Notes: generated from the sequence alone by a model not told the origin. A stretch of 64,000 bases of DNA from JAYFNU01 sp034933305 (GCA_034933305.1 JAYFNU010000003.1:132387-196386), one strand, 5' to 3'; shown: positions 41,178 through 50,196, counted from the stretch's first letter. Numbers and translations are program-made.

Positions 41178-42463
41178 TTTATCGTATCCTCCCTTGTGAT
41201 GAGCGGTGTGAACAGACTCAGCTGCTCGATCTCGCAGCCGACGGCGAGGCGCTCCCTGCAGCTGTCGGAGACGAGCGAGCGCAGAACGATGTCGGGGGTA
41301 ATGCGCACGCCCTCGGCGAGCCGGCCCCGGCAAAGGATGAAATACTGGGCGCGCTTGAGAACGACGCCGAGCTTGCGCAGGGCCGCGAAGTCGAGCGCCC
41401 CGCTGCGCCGCGCGCGCAGGATGCGCATCGCGCTGTTGACGCCGATGCCCGGCACGCGCAGCAGCAGCTCGCGCGGCGCGGTGTTGACGTCGACGGGAAA
41501 GATCTCCGGATGGTTGATCGCCCAGTTGCATTTCGGGTCTATGAGCTGGTTGAAGTTCTCATGCTGCTCGTCGAGCAGCTCGTCCGCCGTAAAACCGTAA
41601 AACCGCAGCAGCCAGTCCGCCTGATAGATGCGGTGCTCCCGCAGCAGGGGAGGGCGCGTGTCCGCGGACGGCAGGAGGGGACTTTCGTTGACCGGGATGT
41701 ACGCGGAATAGAAGACCCGCTTGAGCTTGTATTTTTGGTACATCGCCTGCGACAGCCGCAGGATGCGCCGGTCGCTTTCGCCCGTCGCGCCGACGATGAG
41801 CTGCGTGCTCTGGCCGGCAGGCGCGAAAGCTGACGCGTTTTTGTAGACGATGAGGTCGCGCGCGTTCTCGCCGATGCGGTCGCGGATGAGCCCCATCGGG
41901 CGCAGGATCGCGGCCTTGCTTTTGTCGGGCGCGAGCCGCGTCAGGCTCTCGTTCGACGGCAGCTCGATATTGACGCTCATGCGGTCGCACAGCAGGCCCA
42001 GCCGCTCGATGAGCGCGTCGTCCGCGCCGGGGATCGCCTTCGCGTGGATGTAGCCGCGAAAGCCGTATTCCTCCCGCAGGATGCGCAGCGTCTCGATCAT
42101 GCGCTCGCACGTCGCGTCGGGCGTGCCGAGAATGCCGGAGCTGATGAACAGCCCCTCGATGTAGTTGCGGCGATAAAAAGCAATCGTGAGATCCGCGAGC
42201 TCGCGCGGCGCGAATGTCGCGCGCTCGACGTCGTTGGAGCGCCGGTTTTTGCAATAGACGCAGTCGTAGCTGCATGCGTTGCTCAGCAGCACCTTGAGCA
42301 GCGAGATGCACCGCCCGTCCGCCGCAAAGCTGTGGCAGATGCCGCAGGCCTTCGCGTTGCCGAGGGCGCCGCCCGCGCCGCTCTTGTCGACGCCGCTGCT
42401 TGTGCACGCGACGTCGTATTTCGCCGCGTCCGCGAGGATGCGGAGCTTGTCGAACGTGTCCAT
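41156..42463 (-). CDS. TIGR03916-type radical SAM putative DNA modification/repair protein
   Basis: A 435-residue radical SAM enzyme. The cluster motif CSYDCVYC is at about residues 62-69, with a further Cys group before it (CGICHSFAADGRC). IHAKAIPGA and VNIELPSNESL are typical. The C-terminal part has a helix-hairpin-helix (LLRVPGIGVNSAMRIL) for DNA contact, then RRSGALDFAALRKLGVVLKRAQYFI. The start at 42463 lies directly downstream of a promoter with two LexA boxes. Probably works with the overlapping TIGR03915 protein as a two-part repair enzyme. Confidence 0.9.
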   Translation of the reverse strand: MDTFDKLRILADAAKYDVACTSSGVDKSGAGGALGNAKACGICHSFAADGRCISLLKVLLSNACSYDCVYCKNRRSNDVERATFAPRELADLTIAFYRRNYIEGLFISSGILGTPDATCERMIETLRILREEYGFRGYIHAKAIPGADDALIERLGLLCDRMSVNIELPSNESLTRLAPDKSKAAILRPMGLIRDRIGENARDLIVYKNASAFAPAGQSTQLIVGATGESDRRILRLSQAMYQKYKLKRVFYSAYIPVNESPLLPSADTRPPLLREHRIYQADWLLRFYGFTADELLDEQHENFNQLIDPKCNWAINHPEIFPVDVNTAPRELLLRVPGIGVNSAMRILRARRSGALDFAALRKLGVVLKRAQYFILCRGRLAEGVRITPDIVLRSLVSDSCRERLAVGCEIEQLSLFTPLITREDTIKCLTGQM

Positions 42464-42483
42464 AACGCTGCGATCCCCCACAA

Positions 42484-42532
42484 AGAACAAATGTTCATCC
42501 ACAGTATACACCAAGAACGAACGTTCTGTAAA
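42484..42532 (-). promoter_or_regulatory. SOS promoter with two LexA boxes
   Basis: On the minus strand TTTACA and TATACT (complement of 42503-42508) are 18 bp apart. Box A, AGAACGTTCGTTCT (42514-42527), lies between -35 and -10. Box B, GAAC-N4-GTTC at 42485-42496, lies just after the -10, over the start site. Both fit the Gram-positive LexA consensus CGAAC-N4-GTTCG in the GAAC/GTTC core. Confidence 0.82.
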
Positions 42533-42566
42533 GTCCTCCGCTGGAAAATCTTCTTTTTCCGGGAAT

Positions 42567-42597
42567 AAAAAAACCGGCCCCGCGCTGCGGGGCCGGC
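42567..42597 (-). terminator. Terminator of the gene at 42610
   Basis: CCGGCCCCGC/GCGGGGCCGG stem with a 3-base loop; on the minus strand TTTTTTTATTCC follows. Confidence 0.85.
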
Positions 42598-42609
42598 GGA
42601 AAAGCGGAT

Positions 42610-43620
42610 TCAGTTTTTCGCGGCGGTCTTGACGGATTTCTGATACTCGCGGAAGGCGTTGATGTTGTCGCGCGTATAGCCGAGAAGGATCTGCGGATTG
42701 CGCGCGGAGATCTGCTGGAGGATCTGCTCGATCATCCCGGCATTTTTTTTGCCGACGGGGTTGACCGCGAGGCTGACCTGGCCGCACACGGCGGAGTTGC
42801 CGACGAGGGATTCGCCCGTCTTGATGAAGTAGGTGCGCTGGATGCGCATGAAGCACCAGAAGATGTCCTCGTACCGCAGCACCGCGCCGCTCGCCGGGCT
42901 GAACACATAGTCGCGGGACAGCACGATCTGCTGCGGGCCGTAGACGATGTTGTCGGGGGCGTCGAGGGCGTCGGCGGCGGTATCAAGCTGACCGAGGGAG
43001 TCGAGCCTCCCGAGACACTTCTTCATGGCGATCCGCTTGGGCAGCGCGATCAGGAGAAGCATGAGCCCGAAGAGGCCGGAGAACAGAGCGATCAGGCCGA
43101 AGATGGCGCTTGTGTCGCTCGACGGCGCAGAGGTGCAGTCAAGGCAGCTTTTGCCGAGACGCGCGTAATAGTCGGACGAGCCGGACAGGCCGATGACGGA
43201 CGCAAGGTCGGTCGCCGTCTGCTCGTCGACGGACGCAACGATGCCCTCGAGATGATAGGGCGCAGGAACGGCGGCGCCGCTGCCGGCGGTGAAATACGCA
43301 TACTGATCGCTCATCGCCGCGAACTGGCTGTCGGACAGCACGGCGATATAGGAATAGCCGCTGGCGTCCTGAAGGAAATAATAGACGTCGCCGCCGACCT
43401 TATAAAGCCAGTCCGACACCATGACGGCGTCGATATAGGCGCTGTCGCCGACAGGGGTCTCGGAGGGGTAAAAATCGACGGCTTCGGGCGCGGTATAGGC
43501 TGCCGTGCTCACGATGAGACCGATGATGCCGATGACGCACAGCGCAAGGCAGACGATGCCGGCGATCAGGGTGCCTGTCGCAGGCTTCAGAAATTTTTCG
43601 AGTTTTTTTCGCGAGTCCAT
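42610..43620 (-). CDS. Two-helix membrane protein of unknown function
   Basis: A 336-residue protein with a short basic start (MDSRKKLEKFLKPATG), a first membrane helix at 20-45 (IAGIVCLALCVIGIIGLIVS), an outside domain of about 130 residues containing SYIDAVMVSDWL-like and DYYARLGKSCLDC segments, a second helix near 185-205 (LIALFSGLFGLMLLLIALP), and a cytoplasmic C-terminal domain. I do not recognise a defined family; similar proteins occur in Ruminococcaceae. The start at 43620 has AGGAG 8 bases upstream. Confidence 0.6.
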   Translation of the reverse strand: MDSRKKLEKFLKPATGTLIAGIVCLALCVIGIIGLIVSTAAYTAPEAVDFYPSETPVGDSAYIDAVMVSDWLYKVGGDVYYFLQDASGYSYIAVLSDSQFAAMSDQYAYFTAGSGAAVPAPYHLEGIVASVDEQTATDLASVIGLSGSSDYYARLGKSCLDCTSAPSSDTSAIFGLIALFSGLFGLMLLLIALPKRIAMKKCLGRLDSLGQLDTAADALDAPDNIVYGPQQIVLSRDYVFSPASGAVLRYEDIFWCFMRIQRTYFIKTGESLVGNSAVCGQVSLAVNPVGKKNAGMIEQILQQISARNPQILLGYTRDNINAFREYQKSVKTAAKN

Positions 43621-43699
43621 TTGATTTCTCCTCATGTGATATTTTCGATCCGGCGGCATGTGCGCGGCGGATTTCGGCACGGCCGCGCAGCTGGTTTTC

Positions 43700-43728
43700 A
43701 GTATACACCATGGGCGCGCCCCATTCAA
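43700..43728 (-). promoter_or_regulatory. Promoter of the gene at 42610
   Basis: TTGAAT (43728-43723) and TATACT (43705-43700) on the minus strand, 17-bp spacer. Confidence 0.65.
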
Positions 43729-43798
43729 CCCGATCGCGCCGGAAAATGCGCTTTTTCCGCTTTTTCCGACATGGCCGCCGGGCGCGCGCCGGACAGGG

Positions 43799-43841
43799 AA
43801 AAGGAGCCGCCGCAAGATCGCATTGCGGCGGCTCCTTTTGG
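43799..43841. terminator. Terminator after the orphan DUF62 gene
   Basis: AAGGAGCCGCCGCAA pairs with TTGCGGCGGCTCCTT; T-runs on both strands. Confidence 0.9.
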
Positions 43842-43862
43842 AACGCGCGGGAAAGCGCGCTG

Positions 43863-44726
43863 TTATTTGGACGCTTTCGGGGCGTCGAGACGCAGGCGGA
43901 CCTGCCAGTGCGTGCCGTGCCCGATGCTGTAGGCCTTCGCGAAGCTGCCCTGGTTGATGGCGATCGCGATGCGGTAGAGCGAGTTGAGGTAGACGATGGG
44001 CTCGCCGATGTTGACGTCGGCGAAGGAATGGCCGTAGGTGACGGTATTGCTGTAGACGAGCATGCCGCCGTTTTTGATCTCCACCTGGATGCGGTCGCCG
44101 TACTGCGCGCCCGTCTTTGTAAAGTCATCGTGCAGGATGTTCGTCCACAGACTGCCGTACCGGCCGTCGTGGATGTCGACGCAGCCGCTCACCCAGCCGT
44201 CCTCGAAGCCGACCTTGCCCGTCTCGAGCTCGAGAAGGCTTTCCGGCGGCAGGGCGGGGCCCACCTGGTCGAAGCGGATGGCACCGCTCGCGAGGCGCGC
44301 GCCGGTGTAGGCGTAGACATCGCGCCCGTGGAACGTATAGCTCAGCGCCGTGCCCGCGCGGCGGTTGACCGACTCGTCGATCTCGCGCACCGCGTCGATG
44401 CCCACGAAGAGCTTCATGTGCGTGAGCGTGCCGTTGTCGGGCGTGACGATGTACTGACCCGATTTCGTGCGCGCGACGACGCTCTTGCGGCTGCTGCCCA
44501 CGCCGGGGTCGACGACGCTGACGAAGACCGTGCCGGCCGGCCAGTAGCTGACCGTCTGGAACAGCCCGTAGGAGGCGGACCAGATGTCATACGGCGTGAT
44601 GTCGTGGGTGAGATCCTCCACCTTGAGCTCCCGGCTCACGCCCAGCGCCACGCCGTGCATCGTGCATACCGCGCCGTCCGTCAGGCCGAAGTCGCTTTGA
44701 AAAACAAGAAGTCCGTTCGCGTCCAT
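43863..44726 (-). CDS. DUF62 SAM hydrolase/fluorinase-superfamily protein (orphan paralogue)
   Basis: A 287-residue member of the family that contains SAM hydrolases (SAM plus water to adenosine plus methionine), chlorinase and fluorinase. The catalytic Asp-Arg-His triad of the hydrolases is present: Asp in VSVVDPGVGSSRKS, Arg in the same segment, His in YTFHGRDVYAY. The substrate loops FQSDFGLTDG and VTPDNGTLTH are also intact, and the C-terminal beta domain is complete (INQGSFAKAYSIG). It has its own promoter and is on the strand opposite to the five-gene array 6 kb away, to which it is clearly related. Confidence 0.88.
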   Translation of the reverse strand: MDANGLLVFQSDFGLTDGAVCTMHGVALGVSRELKVEDLTHDITPYDIWSASYGLFQTVSYWPAGTVFVSVVDPGVGSSRKSVVARTKSGQYIVTPDNGTLTHMKLFVGIDAVREIDESVNRRAGTALSYTFHGRDVYAYTGARLASGAIRFDQVGPALPPESLLELETGKVGFEDGWVSGCVDIHDGRYGSLWTNILHDDFTKTGAQYGDRIQVEIKNGGMLVYSNTVTYGHSFADVNIGEPIVYLNSLYRIAIAINQGSFAKAYSIGHGTHWQVRLRLDAPKASK

Positions 44727-44757
44727 ATTGTCGTCCTTTACAGATAAATTCGCAGCA

Positions 44758-44786
44758 ATTATACCCTACCGCGCGCGGGCTTGCAA
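44758..44786 (-). promoter_or_regulatory. Promoter of the orphan DUF62 gene
   Basis: TTGCAA (44786-44781) and TATAAT (44763-44758) on the minus strand with a 17-bp spacer. Confidence 0.78.
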
Positions 44787-44848
44787 GACGGAAAACAGGG
44801 AAAATGCCGCGGCGGGACGAAAAAGGGGCGCCGCGCGGCGAAGACGAG

Positions 44849-46567
44849 TCAGGGCGCCTTTTTCCCGCCGGTCCGCAGCGCCGCTTCGGCGCCGAGCGCG
44901 CAGCACACGATGAGCAGCACGCCCGCGCCGGTGAGATAGTGCAGCTGGGTGCCGATGTGGAAATTGACCGCTTCCACATAGGACACGATGCCGACGCGCA
45001 GCAGGATCGACAGCAGGATGCCCAGCAGCAGCACCGTGAACAGGCCCTGCGGCCCGCCGCGCTCCCGTCTGTCGCGGAAGAAAGCGCGAATGCGCCGCGC
45101 AAAGAAAAGGAAGAAACACGCGAGAGCCGGCCAGACGGCGATGCGGTAGAGCCATGTGATGCCGATCTGGATGCCGCCGGTGACGCGCTGCACGAAGTAA
45201 TAGTCCGCTTCGTCGGTGCCCGCTTTTGCGGAATAGCTCGACAGGCAGTAGAAGTAGCGATGATATTCGCTCGCCTGCTCGGGCGTCGCGTAGCTCAGCG
45301 GCGCGAAGGGGGATGTCTGCTCAAAGAGCATCAGCGCGCGCAGGGAGTTCAGGCATTCCCGCAGCGTCGGCGCGAGATAGGATGGGTCGTAGGGCGTCAG
45401 CATGCCGCTGATGGAATCGTCCCGGTCGGGCTGGTCTGTCTCGATGAGACCGCTGTCGCACGCGGCGTTGATGTCGGCGGCGAGCTGCGTGAAATAGGTT
45501 TGCGCTTCGGCCGCGGTGGTCGCGAACCCCGCGTCGTACGCCGCTTTCTTGACCATGAAGAAGAAGCCGCCGTGCACGAATTCGCGCGTGTCGGGATCGC
45601 CGTAGCCGTGATAATAGTCGCCGTCGTCGAGGTAGGCGTCGAGCGCCGCCATCGAGGGCACGGCGGCGCTGAGCTTCTGCCGCGTCGCGTAGCAGACGAA
45701 ATTGCCCGTGTGGGGCAAGTCGGTGTCGGCGCGGCGCATCGCGTTGAGCGCGTTGACGAATTCGGGCGCCGAGATCTCCGTGGTGATGTAGCGCCCGTAA
45801 TAGATGTAGTTCATGGCGCTGTACGCGCCGATGGGCGCATACGCGCAGGCGGCGAAGAGCACCGTGATGAGCAGCTTCGCGGCCTTCTGCCGAAGGGACT
45901 GCTCTTTATCGAGGAATACAAAGAGCAGGAACGCCAGCGCGGCGCACCCCGCGAAGGGCAGCAGCCAGACGCCGTCGTCCTTCGTTATATAGGCGAGGCC
46001 GAACCCGAGGCCCGCCGCGACCGCGAAGCCGGCCGCGTTTTTCGCGGGCTGCCTGCAGCGCAGGCAGAACCCGAGCATGCCCGCGAAGAAGAGCAGCACG
46101 AGCTGGGGCATGATGCTGTCGCGGTAGATGCGCAGCGTCTCCGTCGCCCAGCTGTACGGGGAGAACCACACGACGGCGAAGACGAGCAGCAGGCGGCTGC
46201 GGCCCTTGACGATGAAGCCGTCGAGCGCGCGCACGAGCACGAGGCAGCCCGCGAGATACAGCAGCTGATTGCCGATGAGGTAGGGGATGCGCAGCGTGTG
46301 CAGCAGCCAGATCCATACCGAAAAGAACATGTTCTTCGTCAGCGTCAGCCAGTTGTAATCGCCCAGCCAGCGCCCTTCGCCGATGCTCTTTGCGGCGGCG
46401 AACAGCCAGTCGTCGTCGATGGGCGTCTCGCCGGGGTAGATGTGCAGCATCTGCACGGCGCACAGCGCGAGCTTGAACAGCACGAGCGCAAAGACCGTCC
46501 AGGCGAACTGCTTTTCGGTCAGGCCGTTCCGCAGCGCGTTTTTGATTTTGGAAAACAGATTCTTCAT
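44849..46567 (-). CDS. Polytopic membrane protein, GT-C glycosyltransferase-like
   Basis: A 572-residue membrane protein with about 10-11 helices and a large outside loop of about 200 residues (roughly 270-460). After the first helix comes HIYPGETPIDDDWLFAAAKS, with the acidic Asp cluster expected of the catalytic loop in GT-C enzymes. LAYITKDDGVWLLPFAG is another likely functional loop. The start at 46567 (MKNLFSKIKNALRNG) has only a weak ribosome site; an in-frame ATG ten codons upstream is possible. The donor and acceptor are unknown. Confidence 0.5.
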   Translation of the reverse strand: MKNLFSKIKNALRNGLTEKQFAWTVFALVLFKLALCAVQMLHIYPGETPIDDDWLFAAAKSIGEGRWLGDYNWLTLTKNMFFSVWIWLLHTLRIPYLIGNQLLYLAGCLVLVRALDGFIVKGRSRLLLVFAVVWFSPYSWATETLRIYRDSIMPQLVLLFFAGMLGFCLRCRQPAKNAAGFAVAAGLGFGLAYITKDDGVWLLPFAGCAALAFLLFVFLDKEQSLRQKAAKLLITVLFAACAYAPIGAYSAMNYIYYGRYITTEISAPEFVNALNAMRRADTDLPHTGNFVCYATRQKLSAAVPSMAALDAYLDDGDYYHGYGDPDTREFVHGGFFFMVKKAAYDAGFATTAAEAQTYFTQLAADINAACDSGLIETDQPDRDDSISGMLTPYDPSYLAPTLRECLNSLRALMLFEQTSPFAPLSYATPEQASEYHRYFYCLSSYSAKAGTDEADYYFVQRVTGGIQIGITWLYRIAVWPALACFFLFFARRIRAFFRDRRERGGPQGLFTVLLLGILLSILLRVGIVSYVEAVNFHIGTQLHYLTGAGVLLIVCCALGAEAALRTGGKKAP

Positions 46568-46771
46568 TGTCCCGCCTTCCCGGTGCGTTTGCATCCAGTC
46601 TATCATAAACGCGGTGAAAATTCCATGCCGCGCGGCCGGGGCAAAGGGCACAATAGACAAAAATCCGCGGGCGTTCCGCCAAATTCTGTGAGGGTCATCG
46701 CAGAACGCTCCGCGCACGGAAATTTCCGCATTTTTCCGCGGTTTTTCTTCCCTGAAAAAGGCAATTAATGC

Positions 46772-46800
46772 TTGCATTTTGATATTTATGCGGTTACAAT
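46772..46800 (+). promoter_or_regulatory. Promoter of the ECF-DUF62 operon
   Basis: TTGCAT 46772-46777 and TACAAT 46795-46800, 17-bp spacer; predicted start near 46807. Confidence 0.72.
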
Positions 46801-46816
46801 GGGACGTGTTAAAAGC

Positions 46817-46848
46817 CTCCGCTTCTATGAACGGAGAATATTTTTTTT
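46817..46848 (+). promoter_or_regulatory. Terminator-like hairpin in the ECF-DUF62 leader
   Basis: CTCCG-(C)-TTC pairs with GAA-CGGAG around a 3-base loop, followed by AATATTTTTTTT, and then by the ribosome site GAGGGGG. It lies wholly within the 56-base leader, where it can act as an attenuator. Confidence 0.55.
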
Positions 46849-46862
46849 GAGGGGGAATTACA

Positions 46863-47444
46863 ATGGCAAAGAAAAGCTTCGGTCAGAAACTTCTTGGTGT
46901 CTGGAACACGAAAACCATCGTAACCGTGGCCATTGGCGCCGCTCTGTTTGGCGTGCTTATGGATTACGGCGGGATCACCATCACGACGAACACCCAGCTC
47001 ACGACGGCCATGATCGTCCCGGTCATCGTCGGCGCGCTCTACGGGCCGCTTCCGGCATTTGTGGCTGCCGGCGTCGGCAATGTCATCGCCGACCTCATCG
47101 GCGGCTGGGGCATGTGGTTCGACTGGTCGATCGGCAACGGCGTTGCGGCTTTCTTTGTCGGTCTGCTGCCGATCTACGGCGCCTACATCACCGACGGCGT
47201 TTTCAACGTCAAGCACGCGATCATCTACGCGCTTTGCTGCATCGTTGGCAATGCCTTTGCCTTCGGCGTCATCACGCCCATCTTTTCGACGCTGCTGTAT
47301 GCGAGCGACCTCAACGTGACCTTCATCCAGGCCATGTTCGCGAGCATCGGCAATATCGCCGTCGAAGTCGTCATCGGTATCCCCATCCTCTTCCTGCTCG
47401 CGAAGAGATACCAGTCCCGCAGCAACCTCAAAGAAGAGGAATAG
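46863..47444 (+). CDS. ECF transporter S component, UPF0397-like
   Basis: A 193-residue substrate-binding membrane subunit with about six helices. KTIVTVAIGAALFGVLMDYGG and NTQLTTAMIVPVIVGALYGP are like UPF0397 S components, which are often annotated as riboflavin type. FVAAGVGNVIADLIGG and WFDWSIGNGVAAFFVG follow. It is first in a single operon with its own ATPase and T subunit. Substrate unknown; the DUF62 enzymes behind it suggest a nucleoside- or SAM-related compound. Confidence 0.82.
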   Translation: MAKKSFGQKLLGVWNTKTIVTVAIGAALFGVLMDYGGITITTNTQLTTAMIVPVIVGALYGPLPAFVAAGVGNVIADLIGGWGMWFDWSIGNGVAAFFVGLLPIYGAYITDGVFNVKHAIIYALCCIVGNAFAFGVITPIFSTLLYASDLNVTFIQAMFASIGNIAVEVVIGIPILFLLAKRYQSRSNLKEEE

Positions 47445-47497
47445 TTTCATCGACATTCGGGAGACCGTTCGGCCGCAAGGCTTCGGCCTCCGGCATA

Positions 47498-47535
47498 GCA
47501 GGCCTCCGCAACCGGAGGCCTGCCATTTTCTTTTT
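47498..47535 (+). terminator. Intra-operon hairpin between S and ATPase genes
   Basis: GCAGGCCTCCG/CGGAGGCCTGC is an 11-bp perfect stem with a CAAC loop, followed by CATTTTCTTTTT and then by GGGAG of the next gene. Likely partial terminator that gives more S subunit than ATPase. Confidence 0.75.
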
Positions 47536-47546
47536 GGGAGATTGCA

Positions 47547-49259
47547 ATGAGCGAACAACCATTGATCAGCTTCAGGGATTTCGGCTTTAAATACAAAGCG
47601 CAGCAGAAGCCCACTTTGTACGATATAAATCTGGACATCTACCCCGGGGAGAAGATCCTCATCCTCGGGGCGTCCGGCAGCGGCAAGTCCACGCTGTGCA
47701 ACTGTATCAACGGACTGATCCCTTTTTCCTTCGAGGGCGACATGACGGGGACCGTGCAGGTCTGCGGGCTCAACACGAAGGATGAATCCATCTTCAAGCT
47801 TTCAAATTATGTCGGCACGGTGCTGCAGGACAGCGACGCGCAGTTCGTCGGCCTTTCGGTCGGGGAGGACATCGCCTTCTCGATGGAAAACGACGTCACG
47901 CCCCGCAGCGAAATGGTGCCGGTCGTCGAGCGCAACGCCGCGATGGTTGGCATGAAGGACTTCATCGGGCACATCCCGTTCGAGCTGTCCGGCGGCCAGA
48001 AGCAGAAGGTCGCCATCGCCGGGGTCTTCGGCAAGGACGTGCAGGTCCTCATCTTCGACGAGCCGCTCGCGTCGCTCGACCCGCAGATGGGCATGACGGC
48101 GGTCGAGCTCATCGACGACCTTGCGAAGGAGACCGACAAGACGATCCTCATCATCGAGCACCGGCTCGAGGACGTGCTGTACCGGCCGGTCGACCGCGTC
48201 ATCCTCATGTCGGAGGGGCGCATCGTCGCGGACATGAAGCCCGACGATCTGCTGAAATCCGATCTGCTCGCGAAACACGGCATCCGCGAGCCGCTGTACA
48301 TCACGGCGATGAAATATGCCGGCTGCAGCCTCGAGGGCAACAGCAACCTGTGCGATCTCGAATCGATCGGGCTGACGAAGGAAAACGAGACGAAGCTGCG
48401 CAGCTTTTTTACGGCGGAGCGCGCCGCCGTGCCCGAGAACGAGCAGGAGAAGGTGCTCGAGTTCCGGGACGTGACCTACGCATATCCCGGCGGCGATAAC
48501 GTCCTGAGCGACATCAATTTCAGCATACGGCGCGGCGAGCGGGTCGCGATCATCGGAAAGAACGGCGCGGGGAAGTCGACGGCCGCGAAGCTCATCTGCG
48601 GCATCATCCGCCCGAAGCAGGGCACGGTGTGCCTCGAGGGGGACGACACGGCGAAGCTCTCCGTCAAGGAGATCGGCGAGAAGGTCGGCTATGTCATGCA
48701 GGACCCGAACCAGATGATCGTCAAGGACATCATCAAGACGGAGGTCGGGCTCGCGCTGCAGATCCGCGGGGAATCCGAAGCCCTCATCGACGAAAAATGC
48801 AAAAGAGTGCTGGAGATCTGCGGCCTTTACAAGATGCGCAACTGGCCGGTCGATTCCATCAGCTACGGACAGAAAAAGAGAGTCACCATCGCTTCGGTCA
48901 TGGCGCTCGAGCCGGACATCCTCATTCTCGACGAGCCGACGGCCGGGCAGGATTTCCGCAGCTACACGGAGATCATGAGCTTCGTCAACATGCTCAACCG
49001 CGAGCTCGGCAAGACGATCCTCTTCATCACGCACGACATGCATCTCGCCATCGAAAACACCGACCGGGCGGTCGTGTTCGCCGACGGACAGCTCGTCGCG
49101 GACGACAAGGTCTTCGCGGTGCTCTCCAACGGCGACGTCATCAAAAAAGCGAACCTCAAGCAGACGTCGCTCTACACGCTGGCCCTCAAGCTCGGCCTCG
49201 ACCCCGAAGCGACGATCCGGCACTTCATCGAATACGAAAGGGCGGTGCAGCAGCAGTGA
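47547..49259 (+). CDS. ECF transporter ATPase, two fused ABC domains
   Basis: A 570-residue double ATPase that replaces the separate EcfA and EcfA' subunits. Domain 1 (about 1-240) has Walker A GASGSGKST, signature ELSGGQKQ and Walker B VLIFDEPLASLD. Domain 2 (about 300-540) has GKNGAGKST, a variant signature ISYGQKKR, and ILILDEPTAGQD, plus the switch His in ITHDMHLAI. Double ATPases of this kind go with UPF0397 S components. It overlaps the start of the T gene. Confidence 0.93.
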   Translation: MSEQPLISFRDFGFKYKAQQKPTLYDINLDIYPGEKILILGASGSGKSTLCNCINGLIPFSFEGDMTGTVQVCGLNTKDESIFKLSNYVGTVLQDSDAQFVGLSVGEDIAFSMENDVTPRSEMVPVVERNAAMVGMKDFIGHIPFELSGGQKQKVAIAGVFGKDVQVLIFDEPLASLDPQMGMTAVELIDDLAKETDKTILIIEHRLEDVLYRPVDRVILMSEGRIVADMKPDDLLKSDLLAKHGIREPLYITAMKYAGCSLEGNSNLCDLESIGLTKENETKLRSFFTAERAAVPENEQEKVLEFRDVTYAYPGGDNVLSDINFSIRRGERVAIIGKNGAGKSTAAKLICGIIRPKQGTVCLEGDDTAKLSVKEIGEKVGYVMQDPNQMIVKDIIKTEVGLALQIRGESEALIDEKCKRVLEICGLYKMRNWPVDSISYGQKKRVTIASVMALEPDILILDEPTAGQDFRSYTEIMSFVNMLNRELGKTILFITHDMHLAIENTDRAVVFADGQLVADDKVFAVLSNGDVIKKANLKQTSLYTLALKLGLDPEATIRHFIEYERAVQQQ

Positions 49260-50176
49260 ACAACAGAATGGTCATCAACTACGTTCCGGGGCCCACGACG
49301 CTCCACCGCCTGACGGGCGGGACGAAGGTCCTGCTGTTCGTGCTCATGACGGTCGCGATCATCGCGACGTACGATATCCGCCTGCTGATCCCGCTGCTGA
49401 TCGTCAACGTCGCCGAGATCATTTCGATGAAGCCGAACTACAAACCGATCCTGTTCATGTTCGTTTTCACCTTCATCACGGTCACGGTGATCGGCAACAT
49501 CATGCTGTTCGTCATCTCGCCGAACGTCGGCCTCACGAACGTCGGCGCCAACAACGTCATCTGGCAGGGCTCCGAGAGATTTTATCTCACGAAGGAATTC
49601 CTGTGGTATATCCTCGTCGTCTGGATCAAGCGCACCGCGTCCTTTGCGTCGGTCATGGCCTTCGCGCTCGCGACGACGCCGTCCGAGTTCGCGTCGGGGC
49701 TCAACTTTATCGGCATGCCGTACAAGGTCTGCACCGTCGTCTCGCTCGCGTACCGCACCATCCCCGACATCGCGAACAGCTTCATCAACATCCGCAACAG
49801 CATGATGATGCGCGGCGTGGAGATGAGCAAGAAGGCAAAGCTCGGCCCGCGCATCAAGAGCACCGCGATGCTGCTCGTGCCGCTCATCTTCACCGCCTTC
49901 GGCAAGGTGGGCAACATCGCGAACGCGATGGATCTGCGCGGCTACGGAAAGCATAAAAAGCGCACCTGGTACGCCGAGCACGAGCTCACGAAGGCCGACC
50001 GGGTGATCCGCGCGCTGCTGATCCTTTTCGCGGCGGCGATCGTCGGGTACATCGTCTGGACAAAATGGATCCACCCCTATCCGACGGTCATGTGGTGCCC
50101 CTGGGTCGCGGAGGAGGAAGTCCAGTCCGTCAACGTGTTTGACACCATCTTCTTCTTGAAATGGTTTAAAAAATAA
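49256..50176 (+). CDS. ECF transporter T component (EcfT)
   Basis: A 306-residue scaffold subunit. The GTG at 49256 overlaps the ATPase stop codon (GTGA). About five or six helices are followed by the two coupling motifs that contact the ATPases: MMMRGVEMSKK and NAMDLRGYGKHKK. VIWQGSERFYLTKEFL is outside the usual pattern. It completes the S-A-A'-T transporter and is followed 20 bp later by the first DUF62 gene. Confidence 0.9.
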   Translation: MNNRMVINYVPGPTTLHRLTGGTKVLLFVLMTVAIIATYDIRLLIPLLIVNVAEIISMKPNYKPILFMFVFTFITVTVIGNIMLFVISPNVGLTNVGANNVIWQGSERFYLTKEFLWYILVVWIKRTASFASVMAFALATTPSEFASGLNFIGMPYKVCTVVSLAYRTIPDIANSFINIRNSMMMRGVEMSKKAKLGPRIKSTAMLLVPLIFTAFGKVGNIANAMDLRGYGKHKKRTWYAEHELTKADRVIRALLILFAAAIVGYIVWTKWIHPYPTVMWCPWVAEEEVQSVNVFDTIFFLKWFKK

Positions 50177-50196
50177 ACTTGGAGGACATATCTTTT

